A stretch of DNA of 64,000 nt, taken from assembly GCF_030445035.2 (NCBI RefSeq), contig NC_080680.1, positions 111,316,228 through 111,380,227 on the forward strand. The letters are read 5' to 3'. The stretch is from Dasypus novemcinctus (taxonomy: Eukaryota > Chordata > Mammalia > Cingulata > Dasypodidae). The position numbers and the translations under genes were made by a program. Below are positions 22,492 to 32,959 of the stretch, piece by piece. The notes under the pieces are model-generated. The model was given only the letters and a program-made list of their open reading frames with translations, made no database searches and had not been told where the DNA came from. The first letter of the stretch is position 1. Every line of letters starts with the position of its first letter.

Positions 22492-23590
22492 ACCCAACTG
22501 AGCAGGCCCTTTGAGCCTCCACTTTGGGATTGGTGGGTGTGGCTGGTGGAGATCTCCACATGTGAATGAGGCGGCACCACCTGTCCCCTTGACGGGACCT
22601 CCTTTGGGGAGTGGATCCCTTTGGGCCACGTCCTCCAACCTGGCCTGACTCAGAGGAGAGGTGGATTGAATAACATCAGAAGACGCCGGAAAGGTAAGAC
22701 CCTGGGGTTCTGAGTCCCAGTCAGGCCCGTCTCTGGATGGAAGGGGAGACTGATCATCTCCCAAAATCTCGAGATTCGAGATTCCAGGATAGGGTAGTCC
22801 TTTGGGTGGGACTGTGCAACCTCTGAGCGATTGAGTGAATGAATGGGGACTGCAGAGGCTTGCCTCTGCTGATCCAGTTTGTGGCTCCACGGCCTGTGCT
22901 ACAAGAGTCAGAGTGGGCCCCAACCTGCACTCCGCGGCTACATCATATGGCATAATGCCTAATCTGGACTCTACATGGACGCCTTAGCTAAGACGAGCCT
23001 AAGTTCTCGCAAGAGATGAAGACACGCAGGAGTGACCTTGTGAGAGGCTCCCCTCCTTTGTTTGTCCTGCAATACCAGTTCAGGGATGGGATCATTACAC
23101 TCCAAACTCACAGTCTTAAATTGTATGTTAAAATTTTCAAAAAAGAATTATCCAGGGATTATGGTGTCCATATGTCCCTCAGAACTCTCCAGACTCTGTG
23201 CGGATTGGAGTAGCCTAAGTTTGGTGTTAACTAGCCCTCAGAAGGAACCCTAGAGGTGGCCAAGGTTCGTGCAGTTTGGCGGGCAGTACTGGGACCCCTG
23301 GCCACCCTGATCAGTTTCCCTACATCAATTCCTGGTTAAAAATTGCCCAAACCGCACACACAGAGAGCTGACACAGCAAGATGACACAACAAAAAGAGAC
23401 ACAGATTCCTGGTACCGCTGGCAAGAATACAAGTGGACACAGAAGAACACACAGTGAATGGACACAGAGAGCAGACAACTGGGGGTGGGGGGTGGGGGAG
23501 GAAGAGAAATTTTTTTAAAAATTGCCCAAACACTGCCCCCTCAGATTTGATGCTATGTTGAAAGGAAGGGTCCGAATAGGGTCCTAGTAA
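22492..23590 (+). other. Proviral leader with splice-donor-like site
   Basis: This is non-coding leader between the primer site and gag. A donor-like AAAG|GTAAGA at about 22691 could have been the env splice donor. A 194-codon minus-strand open frame across 22369-22953 is antisense to the LTR and leader and has no family resemblance. A SINE fragment with its own target duplication is inserted at 23352-23516. Confidence 0.6.
23352..23516 (+). mobile_element. 5'-truncated DAS SINE inserted in proviral leader
   Basis: Only the 3' half of the SINE is present (from CGCACACACAGAGAGCTGAC to GAAGAGAAATTTTTT). It is flanked by AAAAATTGCCCAAAC at about 23337-23351 and 23517-23531. The exact duplication shows that the truncation occurred at insertion and not by later deletion. 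Confidence 0.88.
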
Positions 23591-24560
23591 CTCAAATGGC
23601 CGGACCTCGAAAACCTAATTATTCTACAAAAATCTCCAGAAGAAAACCCACTAACTCTGCCGTATGTTCCAGCCATTCCAGGACATCTCCCTGCCCCGGA
23701 GCCTCCACAAGCAGATTTCCCAGAAACTCCTCCACCTTCAGTCTCCCCAGCCCCATCAGCATTCCAACCCCAGGGGGATCCTGAAATCTCTTTGGCAAAA
23801 AAAACCTCCAGTCAGCACAACCTGCGCTTCAGATGCCCCTCCATGAAACACAGAGTGCAGCCCAGATCAGTGAGGGGGAACAGCCCAACCCGGGAGGCCC
23901 ATCTTGTTTTAGCAACCTTTCAAACTACAAATCTCCTAAACTGAAAGCACCACACCCCTTCAGATTCAGAAAAGCCTCATGCTCTTATCAACCTCACGAA
24001 GTCCATTTCCCAAACCCACTGCCCCACTTGAAGTAATTGCTGCCAACTCCTCCTAACCCTGTTCAATGCAGAAAAGAAACGCCAGATCCTCACAGCCAGA
24101 AAGTAGTTGTGAAAATAGACCCCCACAGGTGTCTTGGAGCCAGAGGAATGGGCCCCAGAAGCTCAACCGGCCTGGGACTTTAACACAGATCAGGGACAGG
24201 CTGCCCTTCAATGGTATCGAAAAGCCCTCCTCAGGGGGTATGTGAAAGAGCGAGACGGCCCATAAACATGTCCAAAATGGTCTGTCACTCAAAAGCCTGA
24301 AAAACCTCTGGGAAATTTTCATAAGCGACCTGCAAAGCCTTCAAGATTTACACCCTCTTCAACCAGAAGCCCCAGAAACCCAGGGAATGGTCGACACAGC
24401 TTTCGTCGCCCAGGCAGCACTGGACATCAAACAACAACTTCAAAAGCTAAACAGGTTCGCAGAGATAAACATCTCCCAGCTCCTTGAAGTTGCAAAGAAA
24501 GTATTTGTCAATGGGGACAACACTGCTGAAGGGGACGCAAAAAAGTGAACGAAACAGCAT
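23591..24560 (+). pseudogene. ERV gag remnant
   Basis: A proline-rich stretch (from the ATG at 23596 onward) resembles the matrix/p12 part of gammaretroviral Gag. From about 24370 a frame gives AFVAQAALDIKQQLQKLNRF and then a QLLEVAKKV segment, matching the conserved end of class I capsid (DIRRKLQKL type). Frames shift several times and stops interrupt them. No zinc knuckle is visible, so nucleocapsid appears lost. It is non-functional. Confidence 0.75.
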
Positions 24561-24677
24561 GTCTCCCTGTTAGCAGAAGTCTTGAAAATCCAGACTCAAC
24601 CAATTGAGAAAGGCCACCACAAAAAGCGGGGAATACTTCACCCTGAAACTCACTGCTGCTGCCAGTACTGCCTGGGG

Positions 24678-25090
24678 CCACGCGGTTTAAGTGTTTGGAT
24701 TTAAAGAATACTTTTTTTTTTCTGCCTCTGGGTAGCTCCCCAGAACCAGTCTCTATTTGCTTTTGAATGGAAGAGTCCCAGGACTCAACAATAAACTCAA
24801 TTAACTTGGACTGGACTCCCACAGAGCTTCAAAAACTCCCCCACCCTTTTTGGAGAAGCCCTGGCAGTGAATCTGGTTTCCTACCCATGGAAAAACTTAA
24901 ATTGTACTCTCCTTCAGTATGTAGATAACCTCTTGCTGGCTAACAAAACAGAAAAAGCATATGCTGGCTGCCGGACCTCCAGAACAGGCCACTTCTTTGC
25001 TCAGATCAAACCCTATTCACAACTGGCAGCAGTTTTATCAGAAATGAAAAAAGGCTTGCTAAATACGCACTTACCACAGCTAAACAAGTA
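24678..25090 (+). pseudogene. ERV pol remnant: reverse transcriptase
   Basis: A frame near 24690 gives LDLKNTFF where class I RT has LDLKDAFF, so the first catalytic aspartate is replaced. A later frame includes an FGEAL-like segment and LLQYVDNLLLA at 24903-24940, so the YVDD active site reads YVDN (24918-24929). Protease and the N-terminal part of RT are missing: capsid is followed almost directly by mid-RT. Several frameshifts and stops add to this. The enzyme is dead. Confidence 0.85.
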
Positions 25091-25500
25091 ATAAAAGCAG
25101 TTCCCCTACCTAAAGGGTAATCTGCACAGCAAGCAAAACTCTGGGCACTAATTCGAGCCCTATAACTGGCCACCGGGCAAACAGTAAACACTTACACTAA
25201 TTCTAAATATGCATTTGCTACTGTACACAACCGTAGAGCAATTTATAAGGAAAGGAGACTCCTAACTGCAGGGGAAAAAGAAATAAAAAATAAAGAGAAA
25301 ATCCTTCAACTACTAGAGGTAGTCCGGAAGCCAAGCAAAATCACTGTCATTCACTGTCGGGGACATTAGAAGAAAACAAATGCAGGTACTAAAGGAAATA
25401 CACTAGCTGATGAAGCGGCTCAACAGGCAACCAAAAAAAAGCCCTCAAACTGCAAGCCCCGCCACCAGTGCCTCACCTGTCCCTTTTAGAGCAGCACATT
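25091..25500 (+). pseudogene. ERV pol remnant: RNase H region
   Basis: Readable fragments include YTNSKYAFATVH (normally YTDSRYAFAT, so an active-site aspartate is changed), LLTAGEKEIKNKEKIL and ITVIHCRGH. They match the RNase H domain of class I retroviral Pol in order. Stops and frameshifts break it. Confidence 0.82.
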
Positions 25501-26695
25501 AAAAATCTAAAGTATACCCAGGAAGAACAAGAGTGGATAAAGAGAAAAGGAAGGCACCAGACCGCAGAGGAAAACCTGGCTACTCCCAGATAGCTGAGTG
25601 TTCATCCCAAAGGGGGCCACCTACACCCTTGTTCAACAAAACCACCAGCTCATCCTCCTGGAAAAAACTGCCTTAGGAGCCCTGCTTGGGAACTATTACT
25701 ACACTGCCCAGATGACCTCCCTCTGCACCACCGTTAGCAGCCGATGCCAAACCTGTGCTAAAAACAACCCCTCCCAAGGTCCCCAGGCCCCAGCCAGCAT
25801 CCAACACACAGAAACAACCCCTTTTGAAAACTTAATAATGAACTTTACAAAGATAAAACCAAATCGAAAGTATGAAGTACTTACCAGTAATAATGCGTGC
25901 CTTCTGTGACTGGGTGGAAGACTTTCCCACCTGTACTAAAGAGCAAGAGAAGTAACTAAAGCTCTGCTCTGAGAAATAATTTCCCCGTACGGGATACCTT
26001 TATCCATAAGCAGCAGCTATGGCCCAGCTTTCATAGCAGCCATCATCCAAGAGCTAGCAAAAGTGTTAGGAATTAAGTAAAAACTCCACACAGCATATAG
26101 GCCCCAGAGCTCAGGGAAAGTAAAAATGCATAAATCAAACCCTCAAAACCACCCTAGCCAAGTTCTGTAAAACAAAACAAAACAAAACAACAAAAAAACT
26201 GGCCTCCAGTGAGTAAATCTGCTCCCATTAGCCCTCCTTAAAGTCAGACACACCCCCCGGACCCTCAGGCTATTCACCTTTTGAAATTCTTTTTAAACAA
26301 CCAACCCCAATTATTCAAACTTTCAAGGAAAATCTCAGGTTCCTAGGGAAAACTGCCCAGGATTCTACACTCCAGAAGTTAGGAAAAACCCTCTCTCAAA
26401 TACACAAAACTGTCCTGTCTTAGAATCCCATCCCATTAGGCCACCCAGTACACCCATACTTACCCCAAGACCTAGTCTGGGTAAAAGACTGGAAGAAGGA
26501 GCCCATCCAGCCCACCTGGATGGGCCCACACACTGCTATCCTTGTAACCCCCGCTGCTCTCAAAATTTCAGGTATTGGCCCTTGGATTCATCATACTAGA
26601 GTTAAAAGGGCACACTCCAATGAAAAACAAGGTAACTGGATGACTCACTCTGTACCTGACTGTCCCTTGAAAATCCAAATTACCTGGAGCCACTG
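25501..26695 (+). pseudogene. ERV pol remnant: integrase
   Basis: The longest open part (25598-25909) covers the zinc-binding domain, with CQTCAKNN as its C-x-x-C half, and runs into the catalytic core. There IMNFTKIKP replaces the usual VDFTEIKP, so the first core aspartate is lost (25841-25843). Downstream, YGPAF and AYRPQSSG mark the second core block, again altered at the acidic position. Near 26480 a frame gives VWVKDWKKEPIQP and WIHHTRVK, the C-terminal domain. An (AAAAC)n run interrupts it at 26167-26190. Confidence 0.85.
26167..26192 (+). repeat. (AAAAC)n microsatellite
   Basis: About five AAAAC units occur inside the integrase remnant. They probably expanded after the element died. 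Confidence 0.85.
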
Positions 26696-26699
26696 AGAA

Positions 26700-27472
26700 T
26701 TGCCATCACCTGACTAGATGGACTCCTATTCCTGTAGTTCCTACTCCTATTCAGACTGCTCAGCTTACTGTTTGGACTGGACTAGCAGCTACAGCTCCCA
26801 GAGACTGGAGTGTAGCTGAAAGGATGCTAATCTTAATAATGTACTTGTGTCTTGTAGATGCTTTGCTACTTTAAGTTGTTTTTCTTCACTTGGCTTGGGG
26901 CCACCACCAACCCCTACCCCCACTGTACTGGGTGCTACAAGGCCATCATATCCACCACTATACAGAGGCTAAAGCAGCTCAAGAGACAATGGTCTCTTGT
27001 CCCTGCCTTTAATTATTACACCTATGTGCCAGCAAAATATTATAATATCCAAACTGTTATCCTATGTTCAGAAAACTGGCAAAAGTTCTAAATGGGTGCA
27101 ATGAAACACTGGGGCAATTGCAAAACCCAGGGTAACCCAAGGGAGACTGTGTGCTGGAGCTATCTCCCATGAGTAGGCATGTCCAATGGAGGAGGGGTGC
27201 AGGACCAAGCCCAGGAAAAATTCTTAGAACAGGTCCTTGCCAAACTCACCCACTAGCTGAAGGCCCCAAATATCAGTGGGACTCCACCAACTTACTCAGC
27301 TCATAGCCCCCATTTGGCAGGTGGAGTGGCTAGTCAACACCAGTTATACCCTCCTCCTTAACACTCACCCAGATGCTAACATCTGTGTGTTGTGCCTACC
27401 CCTCTAAAGGAAAACCTTCATAGGCACCCGATCTTCTCCGGGGTGGAACCCCAACCAAACCTTAACTAAAAT
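26700..27472 (+). pseudogene. ERV env remnant: surface subunit region
   Basis: This lies between integrase and the SINE pair and is heavily interrupted by stops. A short open stretch (26858-27091) begins with a hydrophobic leader-like segment, but no receptor-binding motif can be defended. Identification rests on position and on collinearity with the transmembrane subunit further on. Confidence 0.55.
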
Positions 27473-27485
27473 AAAAAATGAGGGA

Positions 27486-27907
27486 AGCGAACTTGGCCCA
27501 ATGGATAGGGCATCCACCTACCATATAGGAGGTCCAAGGTTCAAACCCCAGGCCTCCTTGACCCATGTGGAGCTGGCCCACATGCAGCACTGATGCACAC
27601 AAGGAGTGCCATGCCACGCAGGGGTGTCCCCCGCATAGGGGAGCCCCATGCGCAAGAAGTGCGCCCCGTAAGGAGAGCCGCCCAACACGAAAGAAAGTGC
27701 AGCCTGCCCAAGAATGGCGCCACACACACGGAGAGCTGACACAGCAAGATGATGCAACAAAAAGAAACACAGATTCCTGGTGCTGCTGATAAGGATAGAA
27801 GCGGTCACAGAAGAACACACAGCGAATGGACACAGAGAGCAGACAACTGGAGGGGGGAAGGGGAGAGAAATAAAAAAATAAAGAAAGAAATAAAATCAGA
27901 ACTATTG
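27486..27907 (+). mobile_element. DAS SINE inserted in proviral env
   Basis: This is a full-length copy with its head at AGCGAACTTGGCCCAATGG and an AAATAAAGAAAGAAATAAAA-type tail. It is flanked by AAAAAATGAGGGAA at 27473-27486 and 27910-27923. Confidence 0.92.
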
Positions 27908-27923
27908 AAAAAAAATGAGGGAA

Positions 27924-28335
27924 ATGGCTATGCCTCAAGAGATACAGCATCCGCCTATCATATAGGCGGTCCAAGGGTTCGATACCCAGGGCCTCCTGGC
28001 TCATGTGGTGAGCTGGCCCATGCACCGTGCTGTTGCACACAAGAAGTACCGGCCCACACAGGGATACCCCCACATAAGGGTGCCCCCCATGCAAGGAGTG
28101 GCCCTGGTGCAAGGAGAGCCATCCCATGTGAAACTGCAGGCCACCCAGGAGTGGGACCATACACATGGAGAGCTGATGCAGCAAGATGATGCAAGAAAAA
28201 GAGACACTGATCCCCAGTACTGTGGATGAGAATACAAGCAGCAGACACAGATGAACACACAGCAAATGGATACAGAGAGCAGAGAAAGGGGTGAGGGGAG
28301 AGAAATAAATAAAGAGACCTTAAAAAAAAAAGAAA
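27924..28335 (+). mobile_element. Second DAS-related SINE, diverged subfamily, in env
   Basis: It lies directly after the previous SINE. The head is different (ATGGCTATGCCTCAAGAG) with the B box GGTTCGATACCC, and the body reads GGTGAGCTGGCCCATGCACCG. It ends in GAGAAATAAATAAAGAGACC plus an A run. It is more diverged from the main subfamily than its neighbour. Its own target duplication is not clear. Confidence 0.85.
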
Positions 28336-29258
28336 TCATCCCTATTGGCCCCATGGCCCTCAACATCCAGCTAGTTCTCTTAGAAGGCAATAAAAACAAT
28401 ATAACCTGCTATTTGGGTAAAAACTCTGATCTAACATCAGAATGGGTCGGGACCATCCCTGCAACATATTGGCAAGCCTATGTATTGCCAATAAAACTCT
28501 AGCAAACAACCTGACCCAGTGTAGCCTCCCAGGATTGTTCTTCCCATGTGGAAGCACTGAATATAGATGCTTAAAAGCCAATTGGACGGGGAGTTGCATC
28601 ATGGTGTTCTTAACACCAGAAGTGTTGGTATACACCGAAAATGAACTAGAGCAAGCCCTAAACCTGCACCAAGATTGGGCCAAATGAGCTCTGCTCACCA
28701 CTGCCCTTGTAGGAGCAGGTATAGTCATGGGAGCAAGAACTGGACTGGGAGGATTGGGTTCTTCCTTCAACTTTTATTACGAACTCTCCCGAGAATTAAA
28801 GGAGGACATAGAATGATTTACTAACTCCCTAGACTCCCTCCAGAGCCAAGTCAACTCACTAGCTGCAGTAGCCCTGCAAAACAGAAGAGGCCTAGACCTG
28901 TTTATAGCAGAAAAAGGAGGAACATGCATCTTCCTCAGGGAAGAATGCTGCTACTACGTCAACCAATTAGAAATAGTTTATATCAAAGTAAAAGAGCTGA
29001 GAGATGAATTCAGAAAAGAAAAAGGGAATTAAAAGAGTCATGGAGCTGGAATCTGGGACAATGGTCCTCTTGGCTCCTGCCCCTAGCACGTCCCCTGATC
29101 ACTTTACTCATGTTTGTCACATTTGGTCCCTGTATGGTCAACGCCCTTATCAGGTTCATTGAAACAACAGTAACCCAGAGAGCAACAGCAAGATTTCTGG
29201 CCCTAAGAGAATATAAGCCACTTACACAAATGACACCCTATAAAAAATTTTAAGGGCA
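28336..29258 (+). pseudogene. ERV env remnant: end of SU and transmembrane subunit
   Basis: In order, frames show an alanine/glycine-rich fusion-peptide-like segment (about 28690-28760), a QNRRGLDL block at about 28876-28899 (the conserved heptad/immunosuppressive-type region of class I TM), and C-x6-C-C at 28925-28951. A hydrophobic anchor region lies near 29070-29150 and a short tail ends at 29252. C-x6-C-C is typical of gammaretrovirus-type Env. Stops (for example at 28815-28817) and frame changes prevent a full product. Confidence 0.85.
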
Positions 29259-29272
29259 TCAAAGGGGGGAAT
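29259..29272 (+). promoter_or_regulatory. Polypurine tract of the provirus
   Basis: CAAAGGGGGGAAT lies directly before the 3' LTR, the position and composition expected of the plus-strand primer. Confidence 0.85.
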
Positions 29273-29669
29273 TGTTGAGAAATGAAAAGCATAACCTTGC
29301 AAAAATATCTAATGAGCCACTCCTTCCCCCGCTTCTGTCATCTAACAAACAACTCTTGCCCCTCGCTTCTGTAATCTAACAAACCACTCCTGCCCCCTGC
29401 TTCTGTAAATCAGCCTGCAAAAGCATGGCCTTGCACCTGCATTCTGCCTCTGTAACCCCACTTGCAAAATTTCACCTAGCAACACATTAGCCAATGAGCA
29501 AAAGTCATGCTGATCCCACATAAAATCCTATATAAACCTATGAAAACTGAAAAACAGGGCTCAGAATTTGGAGATTGGCTCTCCTCTGGGCCCGCGCATA
29601 ATAAATCTGTTCCTCCACCTTTCCGAGTGTCATCTTGGGTTTCTTCTGCAGTTCAGGACTCGTGCAACA
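29273..29669 (+). mobile_element. 3' LTR of class I endogenous retrovirus
   Basis: The 3' LTR pairs with 22100-22471 and has the same TGTTG...CAACA ends. It is followed by ATTC (29670-29673), matching the 5' flank. It has three copies of the roughly 34-bp U3 unit instead of two, and lacks about 10 bases near its 3' end that the 5' LTR keeps. By eye there are two to three dozen further substitutions between the pair, so the insertion is old. Confidence 0.95.
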
Positions 29670-29673
29670 ATTC

Positions 29674-30060
29674 TACAGGGTTTTTTTTGCTTTCCTGATA
29701 AATTCCCTGTTTGCAAAAAATGTATTCAATGTTGATTCAGTCATTTATCTATTTTTTTTCCTATTCTCACTCATGCTTTAAATATGAAGTCTAGGAAACC
29801 ACTACTAACACAGTCCTAAAGATGCTACCCTACTTTTCCTTCCAGAATTTTTATCATTTTGGTTCTTACATTGAGGTCTTGGATTCATTTTGAGTTAATT
29901 TTTGCATATGGTATGAGGGAGGAGTCCACCTTCATTCTTTTGTACATGGTTATCCAGTTTTCCCAGCAACATTTGTTGAAGAGACTACTCATTCCCCATT
30001 GAGTGTACTTGATAAACTTGTCAAAAATCAGTTGTCCATAGCATGCCTCTATGGAATAGG
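29674..30060 (-). mobile_element. L1 ORF2 relic, minus strand (far side of provirus)
   Basis: TCTACAGGGTTTTTTTTGC ... TGGTTATCCAGTTTTCCCAGCAAC ... GTTGAAGAGACTA is antisense L1 ORF2. It is collinear with 21866-22099 once the provirus and one ATTC are removed. Confidence 0.85.
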
Positions 30061-31190
30061 AAAGTACTCATCTTGTCATAGTGTGTTATTTCAGTGAGTG
30101 GATACCCACAAAATAAACAAGAAAATATTAAAATCCAAGTGGTTTCCTGCTATATACTCAATTAGAGAGGCAGGAATCTTTCAAGAACATAGGTAGTGCT
30201 TAACAAAAGAAAACGGGCCAATTTCTCAAGCTCTCAATATCATTGCATGTAACTATGAAAACTTTTATTCTTCAAAAACTGAATATTAGTGGTTTCCATA
30301 GGTTCCAAGGGGACAGGGAGGGAAAAATAGAATAGATGGAGCATAGCACATTGGAATTTTTCTGCATGCTCTTGCAATGACAGATTCAGACCATTTTAAA
30401 TTTTGTCAAAGCCTATAAAAGTGTACAATGCAAAATGTAAACCATAGGGTAAATCATTGACTATAGTTAGCAGCAATGCTACTATATTAGTAATCAGTTG
30501 TTACAAATGTACCGTACGCATTTCAAGTGTTATGATTAGGGGAAATGGGGGAAGGGGAGGGGTTTGGGTGTATGGGAATTTCCTATATTTTCTATGTGAC
30601 TTTTCTATAACCTAAAGCTTCTTTGAAGATGAAGGGAAGAAAACAAGACACGGGGGTAACATACAGAAAAATTTGTCACTGTACATAAAAGATAACAGAT
30701 CTCACAGTGATGAAACATTGAAGAAACTAATGTTTTGTACTTAAAAAAAGTTTTTTTACTTTTACCTTTATTTTTTATATTTTATTCTTTTTGTTTTATT
30801 CTTGTATCTTATTTTTTACTATTATTTTAATTTCTTATTATTTTTATTTTTTTAACTTTGTTTTGGGGAAGGTTTGGGATCACAGAAGGGTCGCATTTGT
30901 GGCAGGGGAGAATCACTGGTGTGGGTGTCAGTGATGGGGTATACGTGGTGAGGGGTGCAAATGGGACATTCCTCTATGGCATATAAATATGCTCAAGTGG
31001 TCATGGGGCATTGTTTCAGTGGGTGGAGATCCACACAATAACCAAAGAAAATTGAATTCCCATCCTGGGAATACATTCTTTAATAAAGATACATTCTTTA
31101 ATAAAGATACATTCTTTAATAAAGCAGTAAGAATCCCCTGAGGTCATGGGCAGTGCCTAGCAAAGAAACACAGACCATTACCAGAGGCCC
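30061..31190 (+). mobile_element. L1-like 3' UTR repeats, copy ii
   Basis: Segment 30061-30650 matches 37230-37790: GTCATAGTG, TGGAGACCCACA-type, GTTGCAAGTAACTATGAA-type, GTATGGGAATTTCC, then T-rich. Segment 30870-31190 repeats the first part of the same family. AT-rich low-complexity sequence at 30735-30860 separates them. No open frame is present. Confidence 0.6.
31073..31126 (+). repeat. 18-bp tandem triplication
   Basis: ATACATTCTTTAATAAAG occurs three times head to tail with no mismatches visible, inside an L1-like 3' UTR. Each unit contains an AATAAA-type signal. Confidence 0.9.
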
Positions 31191-31204
31191 TTGATATTGG
31201 TGGT

Positions 31205-31607
31205 TGTCTTTTTTCCAAAGATTTATTTTATTTATTTCTCCCCCCACCCCACCATTGTCTGCTTTCTGTGTCCATTCGCTGTGTGTTCTTCTGCGTCCAC
31301 TTGCATTGTCGGGTGGCACCGGGAAACTGCATCTTGTATTTGTTGCATCATCTTGCTCTGTCAGCTCTCCATGTGTGCAGTGCCACTCCTGGGCAGGATG
31401 TGCTTTTTTCATGCAGGGCAGCTCTCCTTGTGGGGCGCACTCCTTGTGCATGGGGCACCCCTATGCCAGGATGCCCCTGCCTGGCACAGCACTCCATGCA
31501 TGTGGCAGCACTGAGCATGGGCCAGCTCACCACATGGGCCAGGAGGCTCTGGGTATTGAACCCATGGTAGACGGATGCTCTATAAGTTGAGCCACATCCA
31601 CTTCCCA
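31205..31607 (-). mobile_element. DAS-type SINE, minus strand
   Basis: The tail (TTTTTTCCAAAGATTTATTTTATTTATTTC) is at the left. The tRNA-like head, antisense, ends CTATAAGTTGAGCCACATCCACTTCCC at the right. The head has lost part of the B box region compared with other copies. Confidence 0.9.
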
Positions 31608-32925
31608 CTGTTGATGGTTTTACTTATTAATCCTTTCTTGAAAAATTGAAAATTAGCTTAATATTATATATTGCCTAAGAGTTACCTCCTGAAAGCCTCC
31701 TAATTGCTCAATTTTGGCCTCTTTCTAAGCCCAGCTCAGCATATAAATGCACTACCTTCCCCATACCCTGGTGTGGTACATGACTCCCAGGAATGAGCCT
31801 CCTGGCATCAAGGGATTATTACCAAGCACGAACTAGAGATGCATTTGGAAAAAGACCTTGACCAAAAGGGGGAAGTATTAAATACATATGAGTTTTCATG
31901 GTTAAGAGATTTCAAAGTGAGTCAGGAGGTCATTCAAGAGCTTATACTTTTGCATGTCTCAGCAGGATTTCATTGATTGCCCCAGTAAACATTTCCTTAA
32001 ATATGGTTCTACTGAGGGCTCCAGTCCCTATAGGCAGGGCAGATAATCTCAGGAATTCGACATCCAGTCAGTGGGCCTTACTTTAGAATATATGCTCCCC
32101 TATGTATCAGAGTTAAATTCATTTACAATTTCCCTACACAAGACTCTTCTGCCCTTTTATATGGACCTATAATTAGCACTGTACTCATTAAATATCCATC
32201 CCAGAGACTTAGATCTTTGGTCTGTTCATATGCCGGTTGAGCTCTGAATCTCAGCAAGAGTTTCAACACCTACTCTCCAGTTCATTGAACTCACTCAGGA
32301 CAACTAACAAAATGATGATGGTGGACAATGTCCACCCATCCCAAAAAGAGAGAATAAGCAACTGCAAGCAAGACCGTTCCATCCATCAACCCTATGGGAT
32401 CTAAGCCCCCTCTCAATCAGAAACAAGAGTGGGGCATCACCATCCCAAAAATCCTCAAATTGAGGAATATACAAACATAAGGGGAGAAAGCAACTATGGA
32501 CTTAAGTAGACTTACGATTATTCTAGCAATGGAAGAATTTATATCACTGATATAAAGGTAGTGCCTTCCAGAGATTCTGAGGGAAGGGAGAAGGAAGAAT
32601 AGATGTAACATGGGACAATTTGGGAACATTGGGATTGTCTTGCATGGCATTGCAATGATAGATACAGGCCATTATGCATTTTGTCAAAACCTATAAAATT
32701 GTGCAGTGCAAAGTATAAATAAGTATAGTCCATGGTTAATAGCAATGCTTCAATATTTGTTCATCAATTGTAACAAATGTATCACACTAAGGAAAGATGT
32801 TGTTAATGGGGGAAAGTGGGGGAGGGGAGGGAGTAGGTATATGGGAATCCCCTATATTTTTTATGTAAAATTTATGTAATTTAAAGTTTCTTTAAAAATA
32901 AAAATTAACTAAAAAAAAATTATAG
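31608..32925 (+). mobile_element. Long non-coding repeat with L1-like 3' end, copy iii
   Basis: This is about 1.3 kb without coding capacity. It ends GGGAGTAGGTATATGGGAATC ... TTTATGTAATTTAAAGTTTC and an A-rich tail, the same end structure as copies i and ii. The body carries ACATGACTCCCAGGAATGAGCC and similar segments that I do not find in the other copies here. Confidence 0.55.
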
Positions 32926-32959
32926 TCCAAAAACAAATCTGTTACCCATCGATGTGAGG

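Noticed and set aside
22369-22953. A 194-codon minus-strand frame at the start of the provirus
   Set aside because: It runs antisense through the 5' LTR end, primer site and leader. There is no splice context or family match, and the proviral reading on the other strand explains the sequence.
27462-28265. A 267-codon minus-strand open frame
   Set aside because: It is antisense to two adjacent DAS SINEs. The same Cys/Leu-rich peptide recurs wherever this SINE occurs (for example near 40000, 47500, 53000, 54100 and 55800), so it is a repeat artefact.
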